Assembly (NCBI RefSeq): GCF_900184255.1
Contig: NZ_LT854640.1
Coordinates: 1,085,421 to 1,149,420, forward strand
Direction of reading: 5' to 3'
From: Haloimpatiens massiliensis
Lineage (GTDB): Bacteria > Bacillota > Clostridia > Clostridiales > Clostridiaceae
DNA length: 64,000 nt
Positions 19,125 through 27,966 of the stretch are shown here, piece after piece. The notes under the pieces were generated by a model. It saw only the letters and a program-made list of their open reading frames with translations. It did not search any database and was not told the DNA's origin. The position numbers and the translations under genes are program-made. Within the stretch, counting starts at the first letter, position 1, and every line of letters begins with the position of its first letter.

Positions 19125-20885
19125 TTATCTGAAGTTTTCTATCACTACTTGGATACTTACTTTCCCATTGAATTCATTAATACTTGGATAAAATGCCAAA
19201 TCAAGAGTCATACGGGTTTGTCCAAAATATAATCTATCCAATCCATCAGCTCCGTATTTATCTATAATGATTTTCTCAAATTCTTCAATGTCACCAAAAT
19301 ATATGCCATCAATGTATATTCCATTTCTCATCAACATTTTTAATTTTAATACATTTTTAGTTTTACCAAATATTCTTCCTTTTACTACAGTAACTTCCTT
19401 TTCACCAAACAATGGTTTTGGATTATTTTTTCCAAATGGTTCTAATATGTTTAAGTCACCTATTAAGTCAAAATCTATTTTTTCTAAAGGAAGTTGCATA
19501 TCAAGGTATATCTTAGGAATTATGTCTTCATCAGTTAAAATTGTCTGATCATTTAATTTTTTTCTTAATGGTTCTATATTACATTCTTCTAAAGATAATC
19601 CTGCTGCCATAGGATGTCCACCAAAACGTCCTAAGAGCTCTTTACACTTGTTTAATTCTTCAAACATATTGTAACCTTGTATTGACCTTCCAGAACCTTT
19701 AATGCATTCATCAGTTCGTGTAAGAACTATTGTTGGAACATTATAATATTCTCTAATTCTACCTGCTACAATACCTACTATACTTTCGTGAGTATTTGGA
19801 ATATAGACTACCAATACTTTATCCTTTGACATATTATTAGATTCGATACTCTCAATTGCTTTCTCTATACCTTCTTGAGTCATATCTTTTCTTTGTTGAT
19901 TAAGTTTATGTAACTCTGTAGCTAAGCTCTTTGCATCAGTATGGTTATCTGCCAGCAATAACTTTACTCCTTTTTTAGCATTATCAAGTCTACCCGAAGC
20001 ATTTATACAAGGTCCTATAACAAAACCTAAATGATAGGCTGATATTTCCTTATTTTCAATGCCGGCTACTTTAATTAATTCAGTTAAACCAAGATTAGAT
20101 GTTTCATTTAATAGTTTTAAGCCATTTTTTACAAATATTCTATTCTCGTCTACTAAATCCACAACATCACATACTGTTGCAATAGCAACATATTCAATTA
20201 ATTTATATGCTTCACTTTTGTCTATACCCATTTCTTCATATAGAACTTCAATGAATTTAAAAGCTACGCCTGCACCACATAATGCTTTAAATTTATATTT
20301 ACAGTCTTTTTGTTTAGGATTTATTATAGCATCAGCTTCAGATCTTACAAATTCTCTTTCTCCATTTTCCTTTTCTATAAAAGGAATATCATGATGATCA
20401 GTAACTATAATAGTTAGCCCTAATTTTTTGCTATATTCTATAGCTAAAATCGCTGAAGCCCCGTTATCACACGTGATTATTGTATCCACCCCTATATTAT
20501 AGGCTTTGTCAATAATGTTAGTGTTTATTCCATAACCATCTTTAATTCTGTCTGGAATATCATAAACTACATTAGCACCACATCTTTTAAGGGCTGTATA
20601 TAATTGGACTAAACTGGTAACCCCATCTACATCATAATCACCTACAACCATGATTTTCTTACCTTCTTCTATCTTTTGCTTCATAATCATGACACCTTTC
20701 ACTAAATCTTTCATTTCACGAGGATTATGAAGATTTTCATAGCAAGGATTTAAAAAGCTTTTTATAGACTCTTCCTCTATAACATCCCTATTTACAAGAA
20801 TCTTAGCTACTACTTCACTAATATCAAACTTCTCAGCTACTTTCTTGTAATCAGTCTTTTTATTTTTAACGAACCATTTTTTCAA
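19125..20885 (-). CDS. recJ: Intact RecJ-family single-strand exonuclease carried by the element
   Basis: 586 residues with all DHH-family motifs: VVGDYDVDGVTS (Asp83-Gly88 region), ITCDNGAS (139-144), VTDHHDIPF (163-165 DHH), CGAGVAFKF, IGPCINASGR and DHHA1 FGGHPMAAGLS. It aligns collinearly with the split host gene from the first residue. It starts at TTG 20885, 19 bp after the stop of the DUF6262 gene, with GGAAGGGG upstream, so it is the fifth gene of the transposase operon. It probably supplies the exonuclease lost on insertion; a direct role in transposition is the alternative. The sequence at the insertion point uses different synonymous codons from the host gene. Confidence 0.95.
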   Translation of the reverse strand: MKKWFVKNKKTDYKKVAEKFDISEVVAKILVNRDVIEEESIKSFLNPCYENLHNPREMKDLVKGVMIMKQKIEEGKKIMVVGDYDVDGVTSLVQLYTALKRCGANVVYDIPDRIKDGYGINTNIIDKAYNIGVDTIITCDNGASAILAIEYSKKLGLTIIVTDHHDIPFIEKENGEREFVRSEADAIINPKQKDCKYKFKALCGAGVAFKFIEVLYEEMGIDKSEAYKLIEYVAIATVCDVVDLVDENRIFVKNGLKLLNETSNLGLTELIKVAGIENKEISAYHLGFVIGPCINASGRLDNAKKGVKLLLADNHTDAKSLATELHKLNQQRKDMTQEGIEKAIESIESNNMSKDKVLVVYIPNTHESIVGIVAGRIREYYNVPTIVLTRTDECIKGSGRSIQGYNMFEELNKCKELLGRFGGHPMAAGLSLEECNIEPLRKKLNDQTILTDEDIIPKIYLDMQLPLEKIDFDLIGDLNILEPFGKNNPKPLFGEKEVTVVKGRIFGKTKNVLKLKMLMRNGIYIDGIYFGDIEEFEKIIIDKYGADGLDRLYFGQTRMTLDLAFYPSINEFNGKVSIQVVIENFR

Positions 20886-20904
20886 ATAAATTACCCCTTC
20901 CTTA

Positions 20905-21456
20905 TTATTTAGACTTATTTTTGTTTAAACTTCTTACATTAGAATTGGATCTAGTTCTAAACTCACCTCTTACTTTAGTTAATTCAACCAATAAGTCCAT
21001 ATTTTTCTTGCTTAACGACTCCATTTGTTCTATTAAATTCTTATTTTCATACTCTAATGTCTCAATTCTATCTAAAAGAATCTGCTCATTTAAATTACTA
21101 TATTGCATTTTTCGCAATGAATCTTTTAATTCTTGCATTTCATTATTTTTTTCTATGATCATATTACAAATATCTTGTTTATCAACTTCTTGTTGTCTCT
21201 TTGTTATATAATGAGTAATGCCATTATTATACATTGTTTGTCTTGACACTCCAATAGTCTTAACTATCCCATTAGTGCTTATTTTGCTATTTTTATAAAT
21301 ATTTAAGGCTTCTTCTTTTGCCTTTACGATACTCTGTATTCTTTCCTCGACATTTAGTAAATATTCTTGTATATTAGGCTTCAAATCTTTAAATAATGAC
21401 ATATCAAATTTTATTAAATTCTCATTTGTTATTTTTACTAAATCTTTCTTTTCCAA
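20905..21456 (-). CDS. DUF6262 / Tn554 TnpC-like helical protein
   Basis: 183 residues, start TTG 21456 with GGAGG 7 bp upstream, overlapping the upstream recombinase by 19 bp. It holds a helix-turn-helix-like segment (STNGIVKTIGVSRQTMYNNG, residues 62-81) and then a long coiled coil (about 95-165). In Tn554-type elements the gene after the recombinases encodes a small TnpC of this kind, which influences the efficiency and orientation of transposition. The lysine-rich tail suggests nucleic acid contact. Confidence 0.8.
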   Translation of the reverse strand: MEKKDLVKITNENLIKFDMSLFKDLKPNIQEYLLNVEERIQSIVKAKEEALNIYKNSKISTNGIVKTIGVSRQTMYNNGITHYITKRQQEVDKQDICNMIIEKNNEMQELKDSLRKMQYSNLNEQILLDRIETLEYENKNLIEQMESLSKKNMDLLVELTKVRGEFRTRSNSNVRSLNKNKSK

Positions 21457-23267
21457 TCTTTAACCTCCATCATTATCTTATCTATTTCTTCTGTTATTTC
21501 TTTCAATTGTGGATATTTACGAATTATTTCTGTCTCTCCTTGATTATCAATTTCCACTTTAAGTTCTTCAAGCTCGTATTTTAAATTTCTATCAATTAAC
21601 CTTCTCAATTTCCCCTTTTCTATTTTAGCTTCCTGTTTAAAGTTATTCTCTTCATTGTATTTTATTGATTTAACTTGGTTCTTAAATCTTTTATAGGATA
21701 TATCTGCGTTTATAAAGCATGTTATATGATTTGGGCACATATCGAAAGCACACATAACTTCATTATACTTACACTTCTTACCGAAAGCACTTTTTATACA
21801 AAATCCAAGGGCTCTTTCTCTTATAGGAATCTGTCCAGCTAAATAATCAGCTATATCATCTATGTCTACCTTTATATTAAAATGCCCTTTCTCTATGTAT
21901 TCATTTATCTTTTCCATAAGCTGTTCTGCTTGATCCCCAATTGCTTTAAATTCCTTTTTTAAAACCCCCTTAAAGAATTTTCTGGATAGTTCTTTATTTT
22001 CAACTTTTTCTTTTCTAATATAATGTTTAGTCATTTCAGGGCTCAAGTGATTCATATGTTCCATAACCCAACCAATCTGAACGCCTTCATTGATTAACTT
22101 ATTACAAACAGTAACACGGAATTGGTGTGAATTTGGAATAGCTATAAAATCTTCATCATTAATATTTTTTAGATATTTTCTATAATTAATCCAATCCTTT
22201 TTACTGTTTTTTGTCATTATATAAGATCCGTCACATTTTTTATTAAAAACTCCAATTTCTTTTGCATTTCTTACAATAAAGTTTCTTTCATATCTCCTTA
22301 TTGTTGACTGATTAATCACATCTGCAGTTTTACCAATAAATATGTGATTATTATTACATAATTTTCTCTTTTCCTCTGTTAATTCTTCTAAAGTCACATA
22401 CGCTAAATCTGCCAATTCTGTTAAAAAACTTTTTGTTACTACTCCACCTCGTTCCCTCCTTGTTGTCTTAAATGTCAAGAACCCCAAATATGAAATCTTC
22501 GTTTTGCCATCAAAACAGCTAATTTCTTTTCTTTTATTAGCTTCTAAAAACTGCAATTCTTTTATGCGCATTCCAACTTGAGTTAACAATAACACTATAC
22601 AAGCTTCCATTTTATTTTTATTTGTGATGTTATTATTTTTTATTTCTTTTAATGCACACCTAATTATATTATCAAAGATATCATTTGGTATTTGCGGAGT
22701 TTTACCAGTCTCATTTTGAGCTTTTATCAACTCAATATTATTTTTATTTAAAATCTTCTTATACATTGAATAATCTACATTGTTATCCAATTCTATTAGA
22801 GAAAGCAATCTCCTAAAAATCATTCTAAGATGACTTCTTGATAATTCACTTTTATAACTTTCATTAATAAAGTTTTCAAATGAATCTATTACTACCTTAT
22901 TGATGGCTACACAGCTATAAATCTTGTTTTCTATTAAAAAATTTACTATTCTCTTAATCATATAAAAATATTTATTAATTGATGTTGATTTATATTTATT
23001 TATTATCAATTCCAATATATATTCTTTTACATAATCTCTGTACTCTTCATTTATCTTGCTAAATTTATATATATTTTTAGTTTGACCATTATTTTCAAAA
23101 TATAAACCAAAGTCCCAAGTATCATCACTAAAATATATTTCACAGTCGAAAAATGGCAACTTTCCTATATTTGAATTATTTATGACTTTAACATCACCAT
23201 CATATGCAATTTCTTTTACTCTTTCTTCATCAATATTTAAAGTGCTATTCTTTAAATTACTATTCAC
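21438..23267 (-). CDS. Tyrosine recombinase, third of the Tn554-like set
   Basis: 609 residues starting at GTG 23267, directly behind the TnpB stop (TAG-GTG) with GGAG upstream. The catalytic domain has an arginine in VGMRIKELQFLE, a HxxR-like box in SHQFRVTVCNKL, the distal histidine in EHMNHLSPEM and the tyrosine in TKHYIRKE. After it comes a Cys-rich segment (CIKSAFGKKCKYNEVMCAFD and on) that may bind zinc. Tn554 itself has two recombinases, so this third one is an expansion of the module. Confidence 0.88.
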   Translation of the reverse strand: MNSNLKNSTLNIDEERVKEIAYDGDVKVINNSNIGKLPFFDCEIYFSDDTWDFGLYFENNGQTKNIYKFSKINEEYRDYVKEYILELIINKYKSTSINKYFYMIKRIVNFLIENKIYSCVAINKVVIDSFENFINESYKSELSRSHLRMIFRRLLSLIELDNNVDYSMYKKILNKNNIELIKAQNETGKTPQIPNDIFDNIIRCALKEIKNNNITNKNKMEACIVLLLTQVGMRIKELQFLEANKRKEISCFDGKTKISYLGFLTFKTTRRERGGVVTKSFLTELADLAYVTLEELTEEKRKLCNNNHIFIGKTADVINQSTIRRYERNFIVRNAKEIGVFNKKCDGSYIMTKNSKKDWINYRKYLKNINDEDFIAIPNSHQFRVTVCNKLINEGVQIGWVMEHMNHLSPEMTKHYIRKEKVENKELSRKFFKGVLKKEFKAIGDQAEQLMEKINEYIEKGHFNIKVDIDDIADYLAGQIPIRERALGFCIKSAFGKKCKYNEVMCAFDMCPNHITCFINADISYKRFKNQVKSIKYNEENNFKQEAKIEKGKLRRLIDRNLKYELEELKVEIDNQGETEIIRKYPQLKEITEEIDKIMMEVKDWKRKI

Positions 23268-25493
23268 CTAATTATTCTCCTTCTTCTTATAAGAATACAT
23301 TGCTGATAAATAAGCAACATACAATTTTTTTATTGAAACCAAATGCTCTTTTTCGTGTAGAATTTGCTCATTTGCAATTTGATTATTTAATAAATCAAGC
23401 TTTTTCTCAAACAGTGGTATATTATCTACTGGCACAACATATTTTTTACAAATTAAACAATCAATATTTTCGATAATATCACATTCTCCAGTACATATTC
23501 CACCACATTCACCTACAGTTACTTCACGTAAATCTTTTGGCATTTCCATATTAATGTCACTAATATTATCAATTATTCTACCTTTAATATCAATATTTCC
23601 GATATTAACCTTGTAAAATGTTTCCAAGTAATTTCTTACATCTGGTCTAATATAATGTTTAATTGTAGTTGAAATATCCTTATGACCTGATGCCAAAATT
23701 GCAAGATTAACTTTATCATTTTTAACGGCATCCTCAAACAATTTTGTCATGTAGGTGTGCCTAAAATCATAAGCAGCATAAGGTCCATTCACCAATTCCA
23801 GTTTTTTATTAAGTTTATCTAAATGATATCTAATACTTTCATTACTAACTGGTACAATGTAACCACTTTTGTCTCTTTTAATAAAAATTAAATCTTTAAT
23901 TTTATTAGGAGATTCATTTGCTAACTCTTGGGTAAACTCTATTGCTTCTTTGATAATTCTTAACGTATATTCAGACGGATTTACCTCAATACTCTTACCA
24001 GCAGAAGCTTTTGTTTTCATATTAATTCTATTTATATTTTCTGATACAACCTTGTATTCACCTGTTTTCATTGTTGATACAATACAATCTCTTTTTAAGC
24101 TTAGTATTTCACTAGGCCTGAAATTAGTTGAAATCGCAAGATAAAAGTAAAACCAAAATATCTTATCGTTATAACTTCCACTTTTCATATTTGTTTTGAT
24201 TTCCTTTGCTATTTTTTCCAAATCTTCTTTTACTATAACCTTACTTGATAATTGTTTACTATCTCTTTTAAATTTAAAATAGTTATAAATCTTTGAGTCG
24301 ATATTATATATTTTTTTATTATCAACAAACTCTATAAACCTTTTCAATTGTGATAAACTACCACCCGCTTTTGCGTATCCTGATGCCTTGCTACTTTTAT
24401 ACTCAATAAACATAAGTATTTTAAATTCGCTAAATATTTCATTATAGTTATCTTTTCGATTTCCAAAATTAATTACTTGGTTAGATTCCCTTTTTATTTT
24501 ATCATTTTGGATAAATTTAAAATACCCAAAAATGCTACCTATCTCTGTTAATAAGGTTGCTAAGCTTTTATTACTATATATAAAATATTCTTTTACTAAT
24601 TTCCTCATTTCAATATCTTCTATTACACTAAAATTAACCATCCTATATTCTAAAGGTTTAATTGAAACTGAACTCTTTTCATAGCCATTCGGATTAAGCA
24701 TCCATTTGTCATGCTTAGGGATATCCTCATATTTGTTGTAATTGATAACTTTAAATCCTTTTTCATATAGATTATTAAACTTTTTATTCTTAAGGAAAAC
24801 TCTATCTATGCCTGTACTTTCCTCAAATATTTTATATGTTTCCCCCATTTTTTCTAACATATCAAGTAAATATACATAAAAATGACGTAATTCATTAAAA
24901 GCAATGTCATTTTTCCTATTATGTGTCATTCCTTTTAAAACTTTATATTGTTCTATAAATGTCTCATAAGTAAAATCTGTATATGTTTCTGGCATTCGAT
25001 CACACTTAGATAAACTAAGTTTAAACGATTTAATGAATATATTAAGTTGAGTAAAATTTTTAGTAAATTTGAATCTATTATTAATATATCCTTGTAATAT
25101 TTTCCTTAAGCTTGGGCTATCTATATCTATATAAAATATTTTTTTAACGTTATCACTTGAATAAAGGAAAATTTTCTCTGGTCTGCTGCCTTCGAAAAAA
25201 TTATCAAAATACAATGTGCTTTTACCTAGTTCCGGCAACGAAAATATCCATTTATTTTTTCTTAAATATTCTGTATCTTTTCCAAATTCAATGTTATTAT
25301 CTAACAAATGACTATAAAATTCTAAAAGGACATTCTTTTGATATCTAATTTTATTTAGATGCTTACAAATAGTATCCCATGATAATTGATTTACTGAAAT
25401 ATCATTAAAACTATTTATAATACCTTTACGAAAATTTTTATCGGCATATTTAAAATAATTTTTAACATATTCATTAAACTCTTTATTCGTCAT
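23268..25493 (-). CDS. tnpB: TnpB-like tyrosine recombinase
   Basis: 741 residues from ATG 25493, where GGGAG gives a good ribosome binding site; a longer start at 25511 would add six residues. The long N-terminal half (about 1-430) has no obvious motif. The catalytic domain shows NFRPSEILSLKRD, YDFRHTYMTKLF, SGHKDISTTIKHYI and then a Cys cluster (GECGGICTGECD...CLICKK). It matches the large TnpB of Tn554-type elements in order and size class. It overlaps the TnpA stop by 11 bp. Confidence 0.88.
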   Translation of the reverse strand: MTNKEFNEYVKNYFKYADKNFRKGIINSFNDISVNQLSWDTICKHLNKIRYQKNVLLEFYSHLLDNNIEFGKDTEYLRKNKWIFSLPELGKSTLYFDNFFEGSRPEKIFLYSSDNVKKIFYIDIDSPSLRKILQGYINNRFKFTKNFTQLNIFIKSFKLSLSKCDRMPETYTDFTYETFIEQYKVLKGMTHNRKNDIAFNELRHFYVYLLDMLEKMGETYKIFEESTGIDRVFLKNKKFNNLYEKGFKVINYNKYEDIPKHDKWMLNPNGYEKSSVSIKPLEYRMVNFSVIEDIEMRKLVKEYFIYSNKSLATLLTEIGSIFGYFKFIQNDKIKRESNQVINFGNRKDNYNEIFSEFKILMFIEYKSSKASGYAKAGGSLSQLKRFIEFVDNKKIYNIDSKIYNYFKFKRDSKQLSSKVIVKEDLEKIAKEIKTNMKSGSYNDKIFWFYFYLAISTNFRPSEILSLKRDCIVSTMKTGEYKVVSENINRINMKTKASAGKSIEVNPSEYTLRIIKEAIEFTQELANESPNKIKDLIFIKRDKSGYIVPVSNESIRYHLDKLNKKLELVNGPYAAYDFRHTYMTKLFEDAVKNDKVNLAILASGHKDISTTIKHYIRPDVRNYLETFYKVNIGNIDIKGRIIDNISDINMEMPKDLREVTVGECGGICTGECDIIENIDCLICKKYVVPVDNIPLFEKKLDLLNNQIANEQILHEKEHLVSIKKLYVAYLSAMYSYKKKENN

Positions 25494-26847
25494 AACTATC
25501 TCCCTCATCATTATCTAATACTTGTAAATCATTTCTTGCAGTTTGAGACGCATAATTATTTGCATCAAACATATCCTTTTCAGTCGGTCTAAAGTAACAC
25601 ATGACAGATGATATTCCTTTATGTCTTAGAGCACTTGCAACATCTAAAGCTGTTGCTCCGTTTTTAATCAGCTTCATCGCAAAGCCATGTCTAAATCTGT
25701 GATTTAAATTATTTCTTTTAGAATTTCTATCTAACTTTAAACCTGCTTTCACAAAAATAGCTCTTAATATTTTATTCCACCCACTGATACTTAATGCAGC
25801 ACCATTTTTATTTAAAAATACATAATAGTTGTCACCTTCAAGGTCCTCTCCATTAGTCACTTTATCGGATTTCGCATATTTAAAATAGTTATTTCTATTT
25901 ACTTTACTCATTATTCCATGTGCTTCATCAATGTAATAAAACAATTTATCCATTGTATCCTCAGTAGGTAAGATAACTTGATAACCTATCATATATACCC
26001 CACATATACTGTTCTTATAATCTTTCTCATTTTTAGGTTTATAGCATGTTTTAGCTAACATATACGGCTTATCACTAAGTCTATTTCTTATTATAATCTT
26101 ATTATTTTCTATATCTTCAAGCGTAAGACCAAGAACTTCACCTATTCTTAAACCATTTTCATACATTAATCCTACAATTATTTCTTCTCTTAGAGTATAT
26201 TCTTTTTTAATTACCTCCATTATTATTGCAAACTCATCCTTACTTATATATCTTGGGACTACTCTATCATTTGAATAGCCTCTATCCGTAACAGCATACT
26301 TATCATACGCTTTTTTCTTAGTATGTGCTAAAAGTCCATCAGTGTTTTTTAATACAGCAACTACAGTTTTTTCATTTAGAACTTCATTTTTGATACCTAA
26401 GAATTTAAGATAATTTCTATAAAAGGCAATATATTTATTAACTGTATTAACACCTCTTTTTGAAGTTATATTAATTTCATATTCTTGACCCTTTTTACTC
26501 TCTCCATAAAGGAATTCTTTTAGCATATTTATTTCTTTAATACCTAAATTATTTATGTCAAAATTGAATACTCTAAGGTAAGAATAGAATAATTTTAAAG
26601 CTGTACCTACTATTTCTCTATAATTAAAAGAATATTTACCTAACTCAATATTCAGATATTTATAAACACTTCTTATTACACGCATATTCTCATCATAAAG
26701 TATGATATAATTAAACCCTTCCTTTTTAAGAACAACTTTAGCTATATTAACTTTAATGACAGAATTCTTATCTTTATTTCTATCACTAAAATATTCTTTT
26801 AAGAAAGATGTTGAATTTAGAGTTCTAATTTCAGTTACTCTTATCAT
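25483..26847 (-). CDS. tnpA: TnpA-like tyrosine recombinase
   Basis: 454 residues. I chose ATG 26847 because GGAGGGG lies just upstream; an open frame extends to 26901 without a ribosome binding site. Catalytic residues are seen in ENGLRIGEVLGLT (Arg), NHRFRHGFAMKLI (HxxR), SALRHKGISSVM (His) and CYFRPTEKD (Tyr). It is the first gene of a five-gene leftward operon and lies about 120 bp from the element's right inverted repeat, as expected for the recombinase acting at the ends. Confidence 0.9.
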   Translation of the reverse strand: MIRVTEIRTLNSTSFLKEYFSDRNKDKNSVIKVNIAKVVLKKEGFNYIILYDENMRVIRSVYKYLNIELGKYSFNYREIVGTALKLFYSYLRVFNFDINNLGIKEINMLKEFLYGESKKGQEYEINITSKRGVNTVNKYIAFYRNYLKFLGIKNEVLNEKTVVAVLKNTDGLLAHTKKKAYDKYAVTDRGYSNDRVVPRYISKDEFAIIMEVIKKEYTLREEIIVGLMYENGLRIGEVLGLTLEDIENNKIIIRNRLSDKPYMLAKTCYKPKNEKDYKNSICGVYMIGYQVILPTEDTMDKLFYYIDEAHGIMSKVNRNNYFKYAKSDKVTNGEDLEGDNYYVFLNKNGAALSISGWNKILRAIFVKAGLKLDRNSKRNNLNHRFRHGFAMKLIKNGATALDVASALRHKGISSVMCYFRPTEKDMFDANNYASQTARNDLQVLDNDEGDSYDE

Positions 26848-26880
26848 TTTTCCCCTCCATTGTCTATATCTATGTTTTAT

Positions 26881-26909
26881 ATTATACTCAGTTTTGTACA
26901 ATTATCCAA
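26881..26909 (-). promoter_or_regulatory. Promoter of the transposase-recJ operon
   Basis: On the minus strand, -35 TTGGAT (26904-26909) and a perfect -10 TATAAT (26881-26886) are 17 bp apart, about 35 bp before the tnpA ATG. This promoter would also drive the element's recJ. Confidence 0.7.
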
Positions 26910-26969
26910 GTAATTATTCCTATGAATTTTAAACAAAAAAATATTTTAAAAATATATTAAACTATAATA

Positions 26970-26994
26970 TTAGACAATTAGTTAAGTGATTATT
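26970..26994. repeat. Right terminal inverted repeat of the Tn554-like element
   Basis: 25 bp starting TTAGACAATTAG and ending GTGATTATT; 22 of 25 positions match the reverse complement of 3619-3643. It abuts the TACCATTG core. Confidence 0.85.
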
Positions 26995-27424
26995 TACCAT
27001 TGTCACAAGTCAAAATAACTTCTACACCCTCTTCGCTAAGTTTCTTTATTCTTTCAGAATTCATACCATAACCTTCTAATTCTCTATCTGGCACATGATA
27101 TTTAATATCTGCACCACAAGCCCTTAATGCCTTATACAATATAGCAGTACTAGTTACTCCATCAGCATCATAATCTCCATATATACATATTTTTTTGCCC
27201 ATTTCTATAGATTTTTTTATTATTTCTGTTCCCTCTTCCATGTCTTCCATCAAAAGAGGATTGTGCAAATCTTTAACTGAAGATTCTATAAATCTCTTTA
27301 TATCTTTAGTTTCTTTGATTCCTCTATGTATCAAAACTTTCACCACTGTAGGATTTAAATTTGTTTCTTTTGATAGCTTTTTAATATCTATTTTAGTAGT
27401 TCTAAGTAGCCATTTAGATTTCAT
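26990..27424 (-). pseudogene. recJ: recJ-family gene, N-terminal part (split by mobile element)
   Basis: Residues 1-143 of the interrupted host recJ, starting at ATG 27424. It includes the first metal-binding motif (IYGDYDADGVTS, residues 82-93) and ends at VILTCDNG, after which element sequence adds one lysine and a stop. The DHH motif and everything after it lie 23.4 kb away at 2277-3618. The fragment aligns residue for residue with the N-terminus of the element's recJ, which shares the length and motif spacing. The truncated product should be inactive. Confidence 0.93.
26995..27002. repeat. Right attachment core, TACCATTG
   Basis: Identical to 3611-3618. It contains the recJ codons for Asn-Gly read on the minus strand (CAATGGTA). 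Confidence 0.85.
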
Positions 27425-27502
27425 TTTATACCTCTTCTCATATAATTTTCATGTAAATTTTATTATATATAATGATTATTTCACAAAAGCATTACATTAC
27501 TT

Positions 27503-27753
27503 GAATTATGAAATTTCTCTGGAATGACTTTCATAAGAAGCGAAGGAACTGTTTAAATTTAATTTTAAAAATTCTTCTTTTAGACAGATAAAATTATCGT
27601 AAGCCTGGCAAGGACATCAGGCTAGCGAACCTGAGGCAGGACGCTGAATGTGAGTGTTAGATAATTTTATATGGCTAAAAGATTAGAATTTCTAAAATTA
27701 AATTTATTGTTCCGAGCTCTTATTAAAGGCATGGAGGAAAAATTTCATAATTC
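27503..27753. repeat. 250-bp imperfect palindrome upstream of the nuclease gene
   Basis: Two arms of about 90 bp (starting GAATTATGAAATTT and ending AATTTCATAATTCC) surround a GC-richer centre (27600-27658) containing GCCTGGCAAGG. Arms match with interruptions, including long blocks such as AAATTTAATTTTA and ATAAAATTATC. It could form a cruciform or long RNA hairpin. It lies between the recJ start and the divergently transcribed nuclease gene. No ORF. Confidence 0.75.
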
Positions 27754-27966
27754 CATCGCATTGTACCTTTTTGTGGGTTAATCATATAATATTATCTTTA
27801 ATCCTAAATTACAATTATACACTTCGCTTTATTTTATCATAAATTTTGAGTAGTGTGTCACAAAGTTAAAAAGGCTACTAAATTATACTTTACTTTATGT
27901 TATAATATTTATGCTGATTATTGTGGACAATATCAGATATGTTCACTAATGAAAGGATTGTTTAAA

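Larger units (their letters stand above)
3619..26994. mobile_element. Tn554-like element inserted in recJ, carrying its own recJ
   Basis: The limits are set by 25-bp terminal inverted repeats (22 of 25 matching) and by the shared 8-bp core outside them. The leftward module at the right end encodes three tyrosine recombinases and a DUF6262/TnpC-like protein, the layout of Tn554-type elements, which insert site-specifically (classically into radC). Here the target is a recJ-family gene. The operon continues into a complete recJ and then cargo. Further insertions (IS66 with a nested RIT, IS701-like, IS110) enlarge the left half. Boundaries are read directly; the family name rests on gene content. 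Confidence 0.9.
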
